The notes under the pieces were generated by a model. That model searched no databases and had not been told where the DNA came from. It saw nothing but the letters and a program-made list of their open reading frames with translations. A stretch of DNA of 64,000 nt. Origin: Paenibacillus endoradicis (lineage in GTDB: Bacteria; Bacillota; Bacilli; Paenibacillales; Paenibacillaceae). How positions within the stretch are numbered: position 1 is the stretch's first letter; each line of letters begins with the position of its first letter. The DNA is taken from NCBI RefSeq assembly GCF_024721975.1, contig NZ_JANQBB010000012.1, positions 3,195 through 67,194 of the forward strand, read 5' to 3'. Position numbers and translations under genes: made by a program. Shown here piece after piece: positions 48,708 through 57,994 of the stretch.

Positions 48708-48728
48708 TGAACATCCTTTACAAAAGAA

Positions 48729-49050
48729 CAAAAAAGCCTCTGTAGCACATATAGTGCCACAGAGGCGTCAAAGATCGCGGTTCCACTCTGTTTAATAAGA
48801 GAAATGACAACATGCTGAGCATTCTCCTATTATCTTAGCATCTTTAACGCAGATGATACGTTGTGACCTACCCTGTTCATACGAGAACAGATCGGAACAA
48901 AGCTCACAGGTGCAACTTCAATTATTGTGATGAGATAATTTTCAGCCCACGTATTCTCTTCTATAGGAGAAAACGCTGATTATCCTCTCTGAACATCGAC
49001 ATCTAATTTACTAATCCTGATCAGTGCTTCTATGTTATTCAATAGTATAC
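48729..49050 (-). ncRNA. Cysteine-specific T-box riboswitch of cysE-cysS
   Basis: On the minus strand: stem I with a specifier region GAAGTTGCACC, whose TGC codon (48914-48912, Cys) is followed by the usual A. The T-box sequence AGAGTGGAACCGCG is at 48789-48776. Its bulge TGGA fits the UCCA end of tRNA-Cys. The terminator GCCTCTGTGGCAC/GTGCTACAGAGGC with six T is at 48766-48729. Uncharged tRNA-Cys would favour the antiterminator and read through to cysE-cysS. Confidence 0.92.
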
Positions 49051-49079
49051 AGTATAACGAATACCCCACATACTGACAA
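49051..49079 (-). promoter_or_regulatory. Promoter of the cysE-cysS T-box transcript
   Basis: TTGTCA (49079-49074), 17 bases, TATACT (49056-49051). Repeat copy E begins 7 bp upstream of the -35 box. Confidence 0.7.
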
Positions 49080-49086
49080 GCATCAG

Positions 49087-49236
49087 TTCGCTTGTGATCA
49101 CGATGATTACGCTGACGACTCTTACTCGACTTCGTAGTTGGCATTCATCGCTTGCTCCAATACTCGTGTACTACTTTGTACACTCCGTTTCTCACTTCAC
49201 TAGCTTCATGCCAACTACTCGGTGCTGACAAGCGAA
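49087..49236 (+). repeat. Dispersed structured repeat, copy E
   Basis: 150 bp. The basal stem is TTCGCTTGT (49087-49095) against ACAAGCGAA (49228-49236), perfect. The inner stem GTAGTTGGCAT/ATGCCAACTAC and hairpin GTGTAC/GTACAC are perfect. It is the cleanest copy of the family. Confidence 0.8.
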
Positions 49237-49279
49237 CATTCGATGATGCCCCCCTATGAGTAACCCTCTACGATACGCT

Positions 49280-49407
49280 TCGATGATTCAACTTCGAATC
49301 TTTGATCTTGGTTGAATATAAGCGACATCTAACTATGCCCTATTGTGAGTAAACCCTCCGTGAATCACTTCGATGCTTCAACGTCGGATCTTTGATCCTG
49401 GTTGAAT
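49280..49407. repeat. Short hairpin repeat, copies 2 and 3
   Basis: Two direct copies about 90 bp apart: TTCAAC (49287-49292) with GTTGAA (49311-49316), and TTCAAC (49377-49382) with GTTGAA (49401-49406), each preceded by CTTCGATG. The second has the inner GGATC/GATCC stem. They fill the space after gltX. Confidence 0.6.
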
Positions 49408-49452
49408 ACAACCTAGCATACCTATTACATCAGACCCGCTACAACGACACAA

Positions 49453-50910
49453 TTATGCTAGGCGTGCTTGTAGGCGTGATACTACTTTATCGTGCCCTAA
49501 CAATACAAGCGATTGGTTCAAGTCAGGACCGTGTGTTTGGCCAGTGATGGCAGCACGGATTGGCATGAACAGCGCTTTACCTTTGCATCCTGTTGATTTC
49601 TGTACAGACTTAATCATTGCTTTAATTCCGTCCACTGTAAATTCTGCACCATCTGTTTGTAATTCCGCTAGGAAAGCTGATAATACAGTAGGTACTGTTT
49701 CTTCTGCTAACACTTCGATGGCTTCTGCTTCATCTTCAACTGTCTCACGGAAGAATAAAGCTGTATGTTCAATAATTTCAGATGCGCAGCGAAGTTTATC
49801 TTGATGTAGGGCAACTAGATCGTGTACCCAAGATAGTACTTCTTCGCTAGGTTGTTCTGCTATTAATCCCGCACTTTGTAGATGAGGTAGACATAACGCA
49901 ACGATACGATCGATATCTGCCTTCTTAATGTATTCATTATTCATCCACGCAAGTTTTTGTGAATCAAAAACAGCAGGACTTTTACTTAGACGACTAGCGT
50001 CGAACACTTCAATAAGTTGTTCAGAACTATACATCTCTTGTTCACCTTCTGGTGACCAACCTAACAATGCGATAAAGTTAATTAATGTTTCAGGCAAATA
50101 ACCTAATTTATCATATTGTTCGATAAATTGAATAATGGATTCATCACGTTTGCTTAACTTCTTCTTATTCTCATTCACGATTAATGTCATATGCGCAAAT
50201 TGTGGTGGCTCCCACCCGAATGCTTCATAGATCATTAATTGTCTAGGCGTATTAGAAATATGGTCTTCTCCACGTAGAACATGACTAATTTTCATTAAAT
50301 GATCATCAAGGGCTACCGCAAAGTTATACGTAGGAATTCCATCTTTTTTCACGATAACGAAGTCACCCATTTCATTCGTATCGAAAGAAATAGTTCCTTT
50401 AACCATGTCATTGAATGTATACGTACGATCTGCAGGAACTTTGAAGCGAATGCTAGGAATACGACCTTCCGCTTCAAAAGCAGCTCTTTGCTCATCTGTT
50501 AGATTACGGTGCTTACCAGAATAGCGAGGCGTTTCATTACGAGCAGTTTGTTCTTCACGCTCTTGCTCTAGCTCTGCTTCTGTACAGTAACAACGGTAAG
50601 CTAAGCCACGATCGATAAGATCTTGCCAATACTTATTATATATATCAAGACGTTCAGTCTGACGATATGGACCATACTCCCCGCCAACATCAATACTTTC
50701 ATCCCAATTAATACCAAGCCATTTCAAGTATTTCAACTGGCTTTCTTCACCACCAGCAACATTACGTTTAACATCAGTATCTTCGATACGTATAATAAAC
50801 TTTCCACCTAAATGACGTGCATATAAATAATTGAATAATGCCGTTCTTGCGTTACCAATATGTAGATGACCCGTTGGTGACGGTGCATATCTAACTCTAA
50901 TATCTGACAT
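49453..50910 (-). CDS. gltX: Glutamyl-tRNA synthetase
   Basis: 485 residues. Class I synthetase with HIGN in [20 protein letters not shown] and the KMSKS counterpart [19 protein letters not shown] and [20 protein letters not shown] are catalytic-domain motifs. The cysteine set CYCTEAELE is the zinc-like region. Lacking a glutaminyl-tRNA synthetase nearby, it probably also charges tRNA-Gln with Glu, as in most Firmicutes. Its SD AGGAGG abuts a pseudoknot-type leader shared with sat and ispF. Confidence 0.97.
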   Translation of the reverse strand: MSDIRVRYAPSPTGHLHIGNARTALFNYLYARHLGGKFIIRIEDTDVKRNVAGGEESQLKYLKWLGINWDESIDVGGEYGPYRQTERLDIYNKYWQDLIDRGLAYRCYCTEAELEQEREEQTARNETPRYSGKHRNLTDEQRAAFEAEGRIPSIRFKVPADRTYTFNDMVKGTISFDTNEMGDFVIVKKDGIPTYNFAVALDDHLMKISHVLRGEDHISNTPRQLMIYEAFGWEPPQFAHMTLIVNENKKKLSKRDESIIQFIEQYDKLGYLPETLINFIALLGWSPEGEQEMYSSEQLIEVFDASRLSKSPAVFDSQKLAWMNNEYIKKADIDRIVALCLPHLQSAGLIAEQPSEEVLSWVHDLVALHQDKLRCASEIIEHTALFFRETVEDEAEAIEVLAEETVPTVLSAFLAELQTDGAEFTVDGIKAMIKSVQKSTGCKGKALFMPIRAAITGQTHGPDLNQSLVLLGHDKVVSRLQARLA

Positions 50911-50919
50911 AGTCTATTT

Positions 50920-50988
50920 CCTCCTAAAATTTTTCTGAGCTTTATAACTCAACTTCCTCGTACAGAAAAATACATCGGAAGTATAAAC
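50920..50988 (-). promoter_or_regulatory. Pseudoknot-type leader abutting the gltX SD
   Basis: ATTTTTCTG (50971-50963) pairs with CAGAAAAAT (50937-50929), loop about 25 bases. ACTTCC (50982-50977) can pair with GGAAGT in the loop (50957-50952), 6 bp. The 3' arm is followed by TTTAGGAGG. Same topology as the sat and ispF leaders, with different paired bases. Confidence 0.55.
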
Positions 50989-51010
50989 TAAAGTTCGAAC
51001 TTCAAATAAA

Positions 51011-51179
51011 GGTTAAAAGTGGGCTTTCAGAACCAAGAAGATGGAGTTTATTTGAGGAAGGAGGAAACGTAAATGTACGTTATTGGTACATGCGTACCGG
51101 ACTTCCCAAATTAACTTCATCTTCGACGTCGAGTAACCTACGTTAGCTCTACATCGTTATCAAAGTCTACTTTTTAACC
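51011..51179 (-). repeat. Dispersed structured repeat, copy C
   Basis: 169 bp between gltX and ispF. Basal stem GGTTAAAAGTGGGCTTT (51011-51027) against 51162-51179, imperfect. In minus orientation it has GATAACGATG, an ATGTAC/GTACAT hairpin and GGTTCTGA. The right arm overlaps the ispF stop codon. Confidence 0.7.
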
Positions 51180-51643
51180 AACAAGACGACTGCTTGTGAA
51201 GCGATACCTTCACCGCGTCCAGCAAAGCCGAGCTGCTCTGTAGTCGTTGCCTTAACATTGACCTGAGAATGATCAGCATGTAATACATTTGCAATCACTT
51301 CAACCATCGCAGGAATGTACGGAAGCATTTTAGGCTTTTGCGCAATAATTGTAGCATCTACATTGCCAAGTTGGTAGCCTCTATTTTCGACCATTTCCCA
51401 AACTTTACGTAATAATTCTACACTATCCGCGTCTTTATAAGCAGCATCTGTATCAGGGAAATGTTTACCAATATCTCCTAAAGCGAGCGCACCTAGAATA
51501 GCATCTGTTATTGTGTGCAACAATACATCCGCATCTGAGTGTCCTAGTAACCCTTTTTCATAAGGAATAGTCACTCCGCCAATAATTAACGGACGATCCT
51601 CTACTAATTGATGTACATCAAACCCTTGTCCAATTCTAATCAT
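51167..51643 (-). CDS. ispF: 2-C-methyl-D-erythritol 2,4-cyclodiphosphate synthase
   Basis: 158 residues. It forms the cyclic diphosphate in the MEP isoprenoid pathway, directly after Isp[21 protein letters not shown] has the metal ligands D and [21 protein letters not shown] the third His, and [15 protein letters not shown] and [18 protein letters not shown] are standard. The last residues VKK and the TAG stop are part of repeat C. Its leader and SD (GGGGG) carry the pseudoknot-type element. Confidence 0.96.
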   Translation of the reverse strand: MIRIGQGFDVHQLVEDRPLIIGGVTIPYEKGLLGHSDADVLLHTITDAILGALALGDIGKHFPDTDAAYKDADSVELLRKVWEMVENRGYQLGNVDATIIAQKPKMLPYIPAMVEVIANVLHADHSQVNVKATTTEQLGFAGRGEGIASQAVVLLVKK

Positions 51644-51652
51644 AGTTTATTT

Positions 51653-51723
51653 CCCCCTAAAACTTTTTGTTGGCTTCCTGGATTGCTTCATTTGAAACAA
51701 AAAGTAGCATCGGAAGCATAAAC
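51653..51723 (-). promoter_or_regulatory. Pseudoknot-type leader abutting the ispF SD
   Basis: ACTTTTTGTT (51705-51696) pairs with AACAAAAAGT (51671-51662), 10 bp, loop 24 bases. GCTTC (51717-51713) can pair with GAAGC in the loop (51689-51685), or CTTCC with GGAAG (51678-51674). It fills the whole ispD-ispF gap up to the SD. Confidence 0.55.
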
Positions 51724-51728
51724 CTCTA

Positions 51729-52427
51729 TTAAGATATCTCATTATCCATCTTAGAAAGCAGTTGTTCCGCCCAAGGCAAATCTTCAGGAGTCGTAATTTT
51801 AATATTCGTATACTCACCCTCAGATACAACTACAGGTAACCCTGCCCATTCTACAACCATTGCGTCATCTGTTCCAAGTAACCCTTTTGTTAACGCATCT
51901 TCATGTGCTTGTAGCAATAAGTCATGACGAAAAGCTTGCGGGGTTTGAATAGCCCACAAGCTTTTACGATCTGGAGTAGCTGTAATTACACCTTCGCTAT
52001 TCACTTGCTTGATCGTATCTTTCACTGGAACTGCTAGAACAGCAGCACCGTGTTCTACGGCCTTCGCACAACATGCTTTTACGGCATATTCAGAGACGAA
52101 TGGTCTAACCCCATCATGAACCATAACCCATGATGATTCTATATGTTGCAATCCTGCATACACAGAATGCTGACGCTCTGTACCGCCCGGTATAATAACC
52201 TTTAACTTCATAATGTTATATTGGTCACGCCATTGCTGACAACGCTCTACATCTTCAGCGCTTACCACAAGTACAATTTCACTAATGTCCTTCATCATTT
52301 GAAATCGCTCTAGTGTATGTACAAGTATCGGTCTATCGCCAAGTTGTAAATATTGTTTACTTTCACTCGTACCCATACGTGTTCCACGTCCTGCAGCTAC
52401 GATTACGACACCCCAAAGTTCATTCAT
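51729..52427 (-). CDS. ispD: 2-C-methyl-D-erythritol 4-phosphate cytidylyltransferase
   Basis: 232 residues. It activates MEP with CTP in the MEP pathway. GVVIVAAGRGTRMGTSESKQ is the nucleotide-binding start, LVHDGVRPFVSEYAVKACC and TDDAMVVEWAGLPVVVSEGE are signature parts, and KITTPEDL closes the domain. It precedes ispF, with 85 bp between them occupied by the ispF leader. Confidence 0.96.
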   Translation of the reverse strand: MNELWGVVIVAAGRGTRMGTSESKQYLQLGDRPILVHTLERFQMMKDISEIVLVVSAEDVERCQQWRDQYNIMKLKVIIPGGTERQHSVYAGLQHIESSWVMVHDGVRPFVSEYAVKACCAKAVEHGAAVLAVPVKDTIKQVNSEGVITATPDRKSLWAIQTPQAFRHDLLLQAHEDALTKGLLGTDDAMVVEWAGLPVVVSEGEYTNIKITTPEDLPWAEQLLSKMDNEIS

Positions 52428-52479
52428 GAGTGATACCTACCTTAGACCATACTATATATAATAGTATTATCATACCTTG

Positions 52480-53574
52480 TTATAGCGCTTTTTCCAATAA
52501 CTTTGGCTTAGCAAATATCATTCTACCTGCAGATGTTTGTAATACGCTCGTTACAAGTACTTCCATCGTATGTCCAATATATTCTCTCCCACCTTCAACA
52601 ACGATCATCGTACCGTCATCTAGATAGGCAACGCCTTGCCCATTTTCCTTGCCATCTTTAATAACTTGCACAACGATTTCTTCGCCTGGCAAAACTACCG
52701 GTTTTACGGCATTAGCAAGATCATTAATATTAAGAACAGATACACCTTGTAGTTCGCATACTTTATTCAAATTAAAGTCGTTCGTGACTACTTTACCAGA
52801 TAAAACCTTTGCAAGCTTAACAAGTTTACTGTCCACTTCACTAATTTCTTCGAAGTCTCCTTCGTAGATTAAAACATGAACATCTAACTCTTTTTGGATT
52901 TTGTTCAGTATATCTAAGCCACGACGACCTCGATTACGTTTTAACAAATCAGAAGAATCAGCGATATGCTGTAATTCCTCAAGCACGAATTCAGGAATAA
53001 CGAGAGTCCCTTCAATAAACCCAGTCTTACAAATGTCAGCTATACGACCATCGATAATTACACTTGTATCAAGTATTTTATGCTCTTCATATCCTTTAAC
53101 TTCGCCTTGAGAAGCAACTACTTTCTGTTTTTCCAGTAACTGTCCTACAACTACTGCCAATTCATCTTGCTTTCGAACGCCAATCATTACACCAATGTAA
53201 CCACTTATTAACGCTAACGCAACAGGTACAAGCTTCCACATCCCGCCGAGAAGTGCAATTGCAGGATAGACCAGTGCAGCTATAAATAGCCCTACACATA
53301 ATCCACCAATTGCAGATAATAATTGACGAAGTGGCATTCCTTCTGTTTTACTTACTCCGCTGTTCAGCAATTGCACGAGTGGTTTGGCAAATATACTAGT
53401 CACCATCCACCCTAGAAATGCTCCAATTGCTACGTTCATGTAATAAGTGCCTGAGTGCTGTAAGAAAGGATACGCTGAATTAGACCATGCCATACTAGAA
53501 TTGAACCAACTAGACATTTCGGCTCCTATCATCGCACCAATACAAATACCTATAATAATAATCAATTTTTTCAT
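52480..53574 (-). CDS. PIN/TRAM-domain membrane protein YacL
   Basis: 364 residues. Four hydrophobic segments (about residues 1-130) are followed by a PIN domain with [40 protein letters not shown] and acidic residues for a metal site. A C-terminal TRAM domain follows, [20 protein letters not shown] and [20 protein letters not shown]. Homologues are widespread in Gram-positives next to ispD. A nuclease role is inferred from the fold. GGAGGTGAAAGG precedes the ATG at 53574. Confidence 0.9.
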   Translation of the reverse strand: MKKLIIIIGICIGAMIGAEMSSWFNSSMAWSNSAYPFLQHSGTYYMNVAIGAFLGWMVTSIFAKPLVQLLNSGVSKTEGMPLRQLLSAIGGLCVGLFIAALVYPAIALLGGMWKLVPVALALISGYIGVMIGVRKQDELAVVVGQLLEKQKVVASQGEVKGYEEHKILDTSVIIDGRIADICKTGFIEGTLVIPEFVLEELQHIADSSDLLKRNRGRRGLDILNKIQKELDVHVLIYEGDFEEISEVDSKLVKLAKVLSGKVVTNDFNLNKVCELQGVSVLNINDLANAVKPVVLPGEEIVVQVIKDGKENGQGVAYLDDGTMIVVEGGREYIGHTMEVLVTSVLQTSAGRMIFAKPKLLEKAL

Positions 53575-53720
53575 AGGTTACCTTTCACCTCCATTACAAT
53601 TATTAGCAATTTTTCGAAAGGTTAACCGTCTGTTTGCAACAAAATATACACAAAGTGGAAATCGCATGAAATAATGTTTATAATATAGCCATAATACACT
53701 TTAAGAGGCAGGTGAAGATT

Positions 53721-54125
53721 GTGTCTTCAAAGGAGAGTCCCTCGCTAGATCAATTTCAAGATCAAGTATCACAACTACTTCTTAGACATCGAAGTGTGCT
53801 TGACATTATGTCCAAGTTAGATCAGACAAGTGCAGCTGTTAATCGATCTGTTACAAAGGCAATTACTGACTGTGGTTGTATCGAATTAAATGCATCCAAG
53901 CAACCATTCAATGAATTACAATCTCTAGATGCCTCACAATCAACAATTAACAATCATCTCTCAGGTCAATTATGTGAACATTGCAAGGAATTTGTCGAAT
54001 CTTCATTAGGTCGCAATCTTTTCTATCTCACCGCACTTTGTACGCAATTGCAGCTTGATCTTACAGAAGTAGTTGCCGCAGAATCGACGAAATGTTCAAC
54101 TCTAGGAGTATTTAATCTAACATGA
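53721..54125 (+). CDS. Hypothetical protein, all-helical with Cys pairs
   Basis: 134 residues from the GTG at 53721, with AGGTG 6 bases upstream (the frame-start GTG at 53712 lies inside that SD). I do not recognise a named family with certainty. Visible are DQFQDQVSQLLLRHRSVLDI, a C-x-C in TDCGCIELN, a CxxC in QLCEHCKEF, and LGRNLFYLTALCTQLQLDLT near the end. The last reads like the MazG-type helical segment, but no complete metal motif is evident. The cysteine pairs could bind metal. It is a lone plus-strand gene between yacL and pssA. Confidence 0.6.
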   Translation: MSSKESPSLDQFQDQVSQLLLRHRSVLDIMSKLDQTSAAVNRSVTKAITDCGCIELNASKQPFNELQSLDASQSTINNHLSGQLCEHCKEFVESSLGRNLFYLTALCTQLQLDLTEVVAAESTKCSTLGVFNLT

Positions 54126-54245
54126 GAAAACCTCTATCGAGGTCATTCGAGGGTGAGCGACCTCGTTTATAAGGTAGGTTTTATCGCCAAATAGAATTTG
54201 TCCATCGCTATCCTTGGAAATTTATAAATTCCATTGTGATAGCAA

Positions 54246-54296
54246 AAAGAGCGTACGCTACAGTAGTTAATAATAACTACGAAGCGTACGCTCTTT
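54246..54296. terminator. Bidirectional terminator between the hypothetical gene and pssA
   Basis: AAAGAGCGTACGCT (54246-54259) pairs with its complement (54283-54296), and inside it GTAGTTA pairs with TAACTAC. A and T runs at both ends. Another GC stem, CGAGGTC...GACCTCG, lies at about 54138-54164. Confidence 0.85.
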
Positions 54297-54302
54297 ATAT
54301 CA

Positions 54303-55031
54303 TTAGGCATGCTTTTCAGATTGCTCTTCTTCTTGAATGTTATACTGTTGTTTTCTTTTCGAACGACGTCTAACGTTTTTTTTTAATCCGTAAAGAGCAT
54401 ATAAAATTAACGGAATAAAGAATATTTTCGATAAGTGCTCCTCAAACATAATCCCAATAACAAGTGCAACAATAACAATAATAGGAATAACCCAAACTGC
54501 ACTTTTTGGAATACCAATCCGCTTGAAACTTGGATAACGAATATTACTGACCATTAATAATGCTAAAACAATTGATGTAATAATAAATACGATTGGCGAA
54601 ACATCACCTTTGAATAGAGCTACTGTAGCAAGTATTCCACCTGCTGCAGGAATAGGTAATCCTATGAAATGTCCTGGTGAACTTGATTTAACGTTGAACC
54701 TTGCAAGACGAAGTGCACCACATATCGGAAACAACGCAGTTACAAACCAAGATAACATCGGTGTTACATCTTGTAATGCCACAACATACATAATAAAAGC
54801 AGGGGCTACCCCAAATGAAATTACATCTGCTAAAGAATCTAACTCTTTGCCAAACTCACTTTGAGCATTAAGTGCTCGAGCAACACGGCCGTCAACGCCA
54901 TCTAATAACATTGCAATTATGATCATGATTGCTGCCATACCTGAGCGTTCGTTGAAAACTAACATGATTGAGATTACACCAAGACATAAGTTTCCTAGCG
55001 TAAGAATGCTCGGTATTGACTTCGTAATCAT
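54303..55031 (-). CDS. pssA: CDP-diacylglycerol--serine O-phosphatidyltransferase
   Basis: 242 residues from the ATG at 55031 (GAGGTGG just upstream). It makes phosphatidylserine at the membrane, precursor of phosphatidylethanolamine. The CDP-alcohol phosphotransferase motif is DGVDGRVARALNAQSEFGKE followed by LDSLAD (DG-x2-AR-x8-G-x3-D-x3-D). About six to seven membrane segments and a basic C-tail follow. The place between yacL and disA differs from B. subtilis, where pssA lies elsewhere. Confidence 0.92.
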   Translation of the reverse strand: MITKSIPSILTLGNLCLGVISIMLVFNERSGMAAIMIIIAMLLDGVDGRVARALNAQSEFGKELDSLADVISFGVAPAFIMYVVALQDVTPMLSWFVTALFPICGALRLARFNVKSSSPGHFIGLPIPAAGGILATVALFKGDVSPIVFIITSIVLALLMVSNIRYPSFKRIGIPKSAVWVIPIIVIVALVIGIMFEEHLSKIFFIPLILYALYGLKKNVRRRSKRKQQYNIQEEEQSEKHA

Positions 55032-55115
55032 CTCATCCACCTCTTTTTTTTCAATGCGTTATACCTACAATAATGAATACATATTTTGTAGCACATTCAG
55101 TTAATTGTAGGGGTT

Positions 55116-56192
55116 TTAGATTTGTCTGTCAATGAACACTTGCTCTTGGATGCGTCTCAATCCATCTCTGATCGTTCTAGCCCTTACTTCTCCGATACCT
55201 TCAACTGCGTCCAAATCCTCTGCTGTTGCCATTAATATAACCGAAAGCTTCCCGAATTTTTCTACCAATTTATTCATAATAGATATAGGTAATCTTGGGA
55301 TTTTGGACAATAATCGATATCCTCGAGAAGAAATCGCTTCATCTGCTAGCATCGTACTATTCGGATAACCAAGCAATTTCACAATCATAGATGCTTCAAG
55401 TAATTCTTCGTTACTTAATCTTTTCAACGATTGTTGGAATTCAGCTACTTTACCAGCAGAAGGATCTTTCATATAGTCGGTAATAAGATAAGAGATTTCT
55501 TCTTCAAGACCAACAATTAATTCTTCCATCTGCATCCGAATCAATCTGCCTTCTGTTCCTAATTCATTGACGTAACGAATAATTTCAGTCTTAATTCGAT
55601 CTAATAATTCAGAACGTTGAATGACATAAGCGACTTCTTGTAGCGTTACTAAGTCCTCATATTCCATAGCAGATAAGTTTGTAAATGCTTGACTAAGTAC
55701 CGATTGATAACGTTCTAACGTACGAATAGCTTGATTCGCTTTCGTCAGAATAAATCCCATGTCTTTCAAGGAATAACGCAGTGATCCTTGATATAATGTA
55801 ATGATATTACGACGTTGGGAAATAGAAACCACTAATTTCCCAGTCTGCTTTGCTACACGTTCAGCAGTACGATGCCTGATACCTGTCTCTGTTGAAGGTA
55901 TGCTACTGTTAGGAATAAGTTGCGTATTTGCATATAAAATACGTTTCAAATCCTCACTTAATATTATTGCTCCATCCATTTTGGCAAGTTCATACAAATA
56001 ATTGGGCGAAAAATCACAATTTATCGCAAAACCACCGTCTACAACTTCCATAACTTCTGGACTATAACCAACAACAAGTAATGCCCCCGTTTTCGCACGA
56101 AGCACATTTTCCAGCCCATCACGAAAAGGGGTACCTGGCGCCACAAGTTGTAATAAACTGTTCATTTTTTCGCGTTGACTAACTTCCTTCAT
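55116..56192 (-). CDS. disA: DNA integrity scanning protein DisA (diadenylate cyclase)
   Basis: 358 residues. It makes c-di-AMP and scans DNA in sporulating cells. The DAC domain has GALLVVGYSPEVMEVVDGGF, LAKMDGAIILSEDLKRILYA (DGA) and GIRHRTAERVAKQTGKLVVS (RHR). A helical spine follows, and a C-terminal HhH domain, VEKFGKLSVILMATAEDLDA and VEGIGEVRARTIRDGLRRIQ. Start ATG at 56192, with GGGGGA upstream. It follows radA as in B. subtilis. Confidence 0.96.
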   Translation of the reverse strand: MKEVSQREKMNSLLQLVAPGTPFRDGLENVLRAKTGALLVVGYSPEVMEVVDGGFAINCDFSPNYLYELAKMDGAIILSEDLKRILYANTQLIPNSSIPSTETGIRHRTAERVAKQTGKLVVSISQRRNIITLYQGSLRYSLKDMGFILTKANQAIRTLERYQSVLSQAFTNLSAMEYEDLVTLQEVAYVIQRSELLDRIKTEIIRYVNELGTEGRLIRMQMEELIVGLEEEISYLITDYMKDPSAGKVAEFQQSLKRLSNEELLEASMIVKLLGYPNSTMLADEAISSRGYRLLSKIPRLPISIMNKLVEKFGKLSVILMATAEDLDAVEGIGEVRARTIRDGLRRIQEQVFIDRQI

Positions 56193-56315
56193 GATGATCC
56201 CCCTATTCCAAGGCTGCTCTCTATACTTGCTACTGAATTTGCAACAGAATAGAGCGTTTTATGTACACTACTTATATCATATTGAAATCCTGTAAATTTC
56301 ATGCGTTTTCAGAGC

Positions 56316-56344
56316 AATATATCTAATATTGTTTAAATTCTCAA
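56316..56344 (-). promoter_or_regulatory. Candidate promoter of disA
   Basis: TTGAGA (56344-56339), 17 bases, TATATT (56321-56316), about 120 bases upstream of disA and downstream of radA. Confidence 0.4.
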
Positions 56345-56436
56345 CTATTTTACAATAACATAGAACTTAGCTATAGCATACAACTAACTACATTTGTATC
56401 AATTCGTTCCAGCTACTAGTCGTATTATTCACAATG

Positions 56437-57804
56437 TTACTCAAGAGCCGCCTTCAAAGCTTCAGCTATATTTTGAACCCCAATTACTTTAATTCCCTTT
56501 GGTGGAGTCCATCCCTTTAGACTCTTTTCAGGCATAATCACTCGTTTAAAGCCAAGCTTTGCTGCTTCCTTCACACGCTGTTCTGCTCGCGAAACTGCTC
56601 GCACTTCACCTGTTAATCCGATTTCACCGAAGATGACATCATCCGGTTTCGTAGGAGCATCTTTGAAACTAGAAGCAATACATACTGCAGCTGCTAAGTC
56701 TACTGCAGGCTCATCTAACTTCAGACCACCAGCTACGTTCAGATAAGCATCTTGATTCTGTAAGAACATCCCCATTCGCTTCTCCAGTACAGCAATAATT
56801 AATGACATCCGATGATGATCAATCCCTGCAGACATTCGCCTCGGCGAAGGAAAATTGGTGGGAGCAACTAATGCTTGAAGTTCCACCAGTACAGGTCTCG
56901 TTCCTTCCATACTTGCTACTACCATTGATCCGGATACCCCTAGAGGACGTTCCGAGAGAAATAACTCGGAAGGATTAGTTACTTCTCGTAACCCATCTTC
57001 TCCCATTTCAAATATTCCGATTTCATTCGTTGATCCAAATCGATTTTTCACCGCACGTAGCAGTCTGTACGTATGATGTCGTTCCCCTTCAAAGTAAAGG
57101 ACACAGTCAACCATATGTTCTAGTAGACGAGGTCCTGCTATCGCACCTTCTTTTGTAACATGACCTACTAACACTGTCGCAATGCCTTTTTGTTTCGCAA
57201 CTCTCATAAAATGAGCAGTACATTCACGAATTTGCGACACACTTCCTGGCGCAGATTCAACACTTGGATCATATACCGTTTGAATTGAATCAATGACTAG
57301 AAAATCTGGATCAAGATTTTCTATCGATTCATTAATATGCTCCATATTCGTTTCACAAAGTACGTATAAATGCTCTGTTAATGCACCAAGACGATCGGCG
57401 CGCAGTTTTGTTTGGCGAACCGATTCTTCACCCGATATATATAAAACTTTGTAGTCTTTAGAGGCAAGTGCATGCGAAGTTTGTAACAGTAACGTAGATT
57501 TTCCAATACCAGGATCTCCCCCGACTAATATAAGCGAACCTGGGACAACACCACCGCCAAGTACTCGGTTAAGTTCAACCATTTCCGTTTCAATACGCGG
57601 CTCTTTACCTGTTTCTATCTTCATAATTGACAGCGGTTTTTCTTTACCAAGTGCCCCAGTTAATCCTACACCTTTTGTTTTGGACACTGTTTCTTTATGT
57701 TCAACCATCGTATTCCATGACTGACAGCCAGGACATTTACCAAGCCAACGTGTTGATTCGGTTCCGCATTCTGTACAGGCGAATTTTATTTTCACTTTTG
57801 CCAT
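56437..57804 (-). CDS. radA: DNA repair protein RadA/Sms
   Basis: 455 residues. A branch-migration ATPase for recombination. The N-terminal zinc finger is [18 protein letters not shown]. The RecA-like core has Walker [14 protein letters not shown], and KNRFGS is the RadA-specific motif. The C-terminal Lon-like domain includes [20 protein letters not shown] and [18 protein letters not shown] precedes the ATG at 57804. It follows clpC after a terminator. Confidence 0.97.
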   Translation of the reverse strand: MAKVKIKFACTECGTESTRWLGKCPGCQSWNTMVEHKETVSKTKGVGLTGALGKEKPLSIMKIETGKEPRIETEMVELNRVLGGGVVPGSLILVGGDPGIGKSTLLLQTSHALASKDYKVLYISGEESVRQTKLRADRLGALTEHLYVLCETNMEHINESIENLDPDFLVIDSIQTVYDPSVESAPGSVSQIRECTAHFMRVAKQKGIATVLVGHVTKEGAIAGPRLLEHMVDCVLYFEGERHHTYRLLRAVKNRFGSTNEIGIFEMGEDGLREVTNPSELFLSERPLGVSGSMVVASMEGTRPVLVELQALVAPTNFPSPRRMSAGIDHHRMSLIIAVLEKRMGMFLQNQDAYLNVAGGLKLDEPAVDLAAAVCIASSFKDAPTKPDDVIFGEIGLTGEVRAVSRAEQRVKEAAKLGFKRVIMPEKSLKGWTPPKGIKVIGVQNIAEALKAALE

Positions 57805-57828
57805 AATAAACTCCTTTTAGGGTTGTTC

Positions 57829-57880
57829 AAAAAAAGAAAATTTTGAACTCTCACTTTATAACGATTACGATCATTTTCTT
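57829..57880 (-). repeat. Degenerate hairpin resembling the dispersed repeat
   Basis: GTTCAAAA...TTTTGAAC (57829-57852) followed by CTTTATAACGATTACGATC recalls the TTCAAAAAG stems and GATAACGATG block of copies A-C. It lies just upstream of radA. Much weaker than the other copies. Confidence 0.35.
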
Positions 57881-57932
57881 TTATTTTAACATTAACAGCT
57901 TACTTTCTAAAGATACAGTTGTAAGCATAAAA

Positions 57933-57974
57933 AGAGTGTCATAAAAGTAGATATCCCTACTTTTACGACACTCT
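57933..57974 (-). terminator. Terminator after clpC
   Basis: AGAGTGTC (57933-57940) pairs with GACACTCT (57967-57974), continued by AAAAGTAG/CTACTTTT, with a U-run on the minus strand. It ends the ctsR operon before radA. Confidence 0.88.
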
Positions 57975-57994
57975 ATGCTAATCATCGACTTAAT

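Noticed and set aside
48340..49450. CRISPR array in the gltX-cysE interval
   Set aside because: The repeats are long, inverted and irregularly spaced, with no short regular direct repeat and unique spacers.
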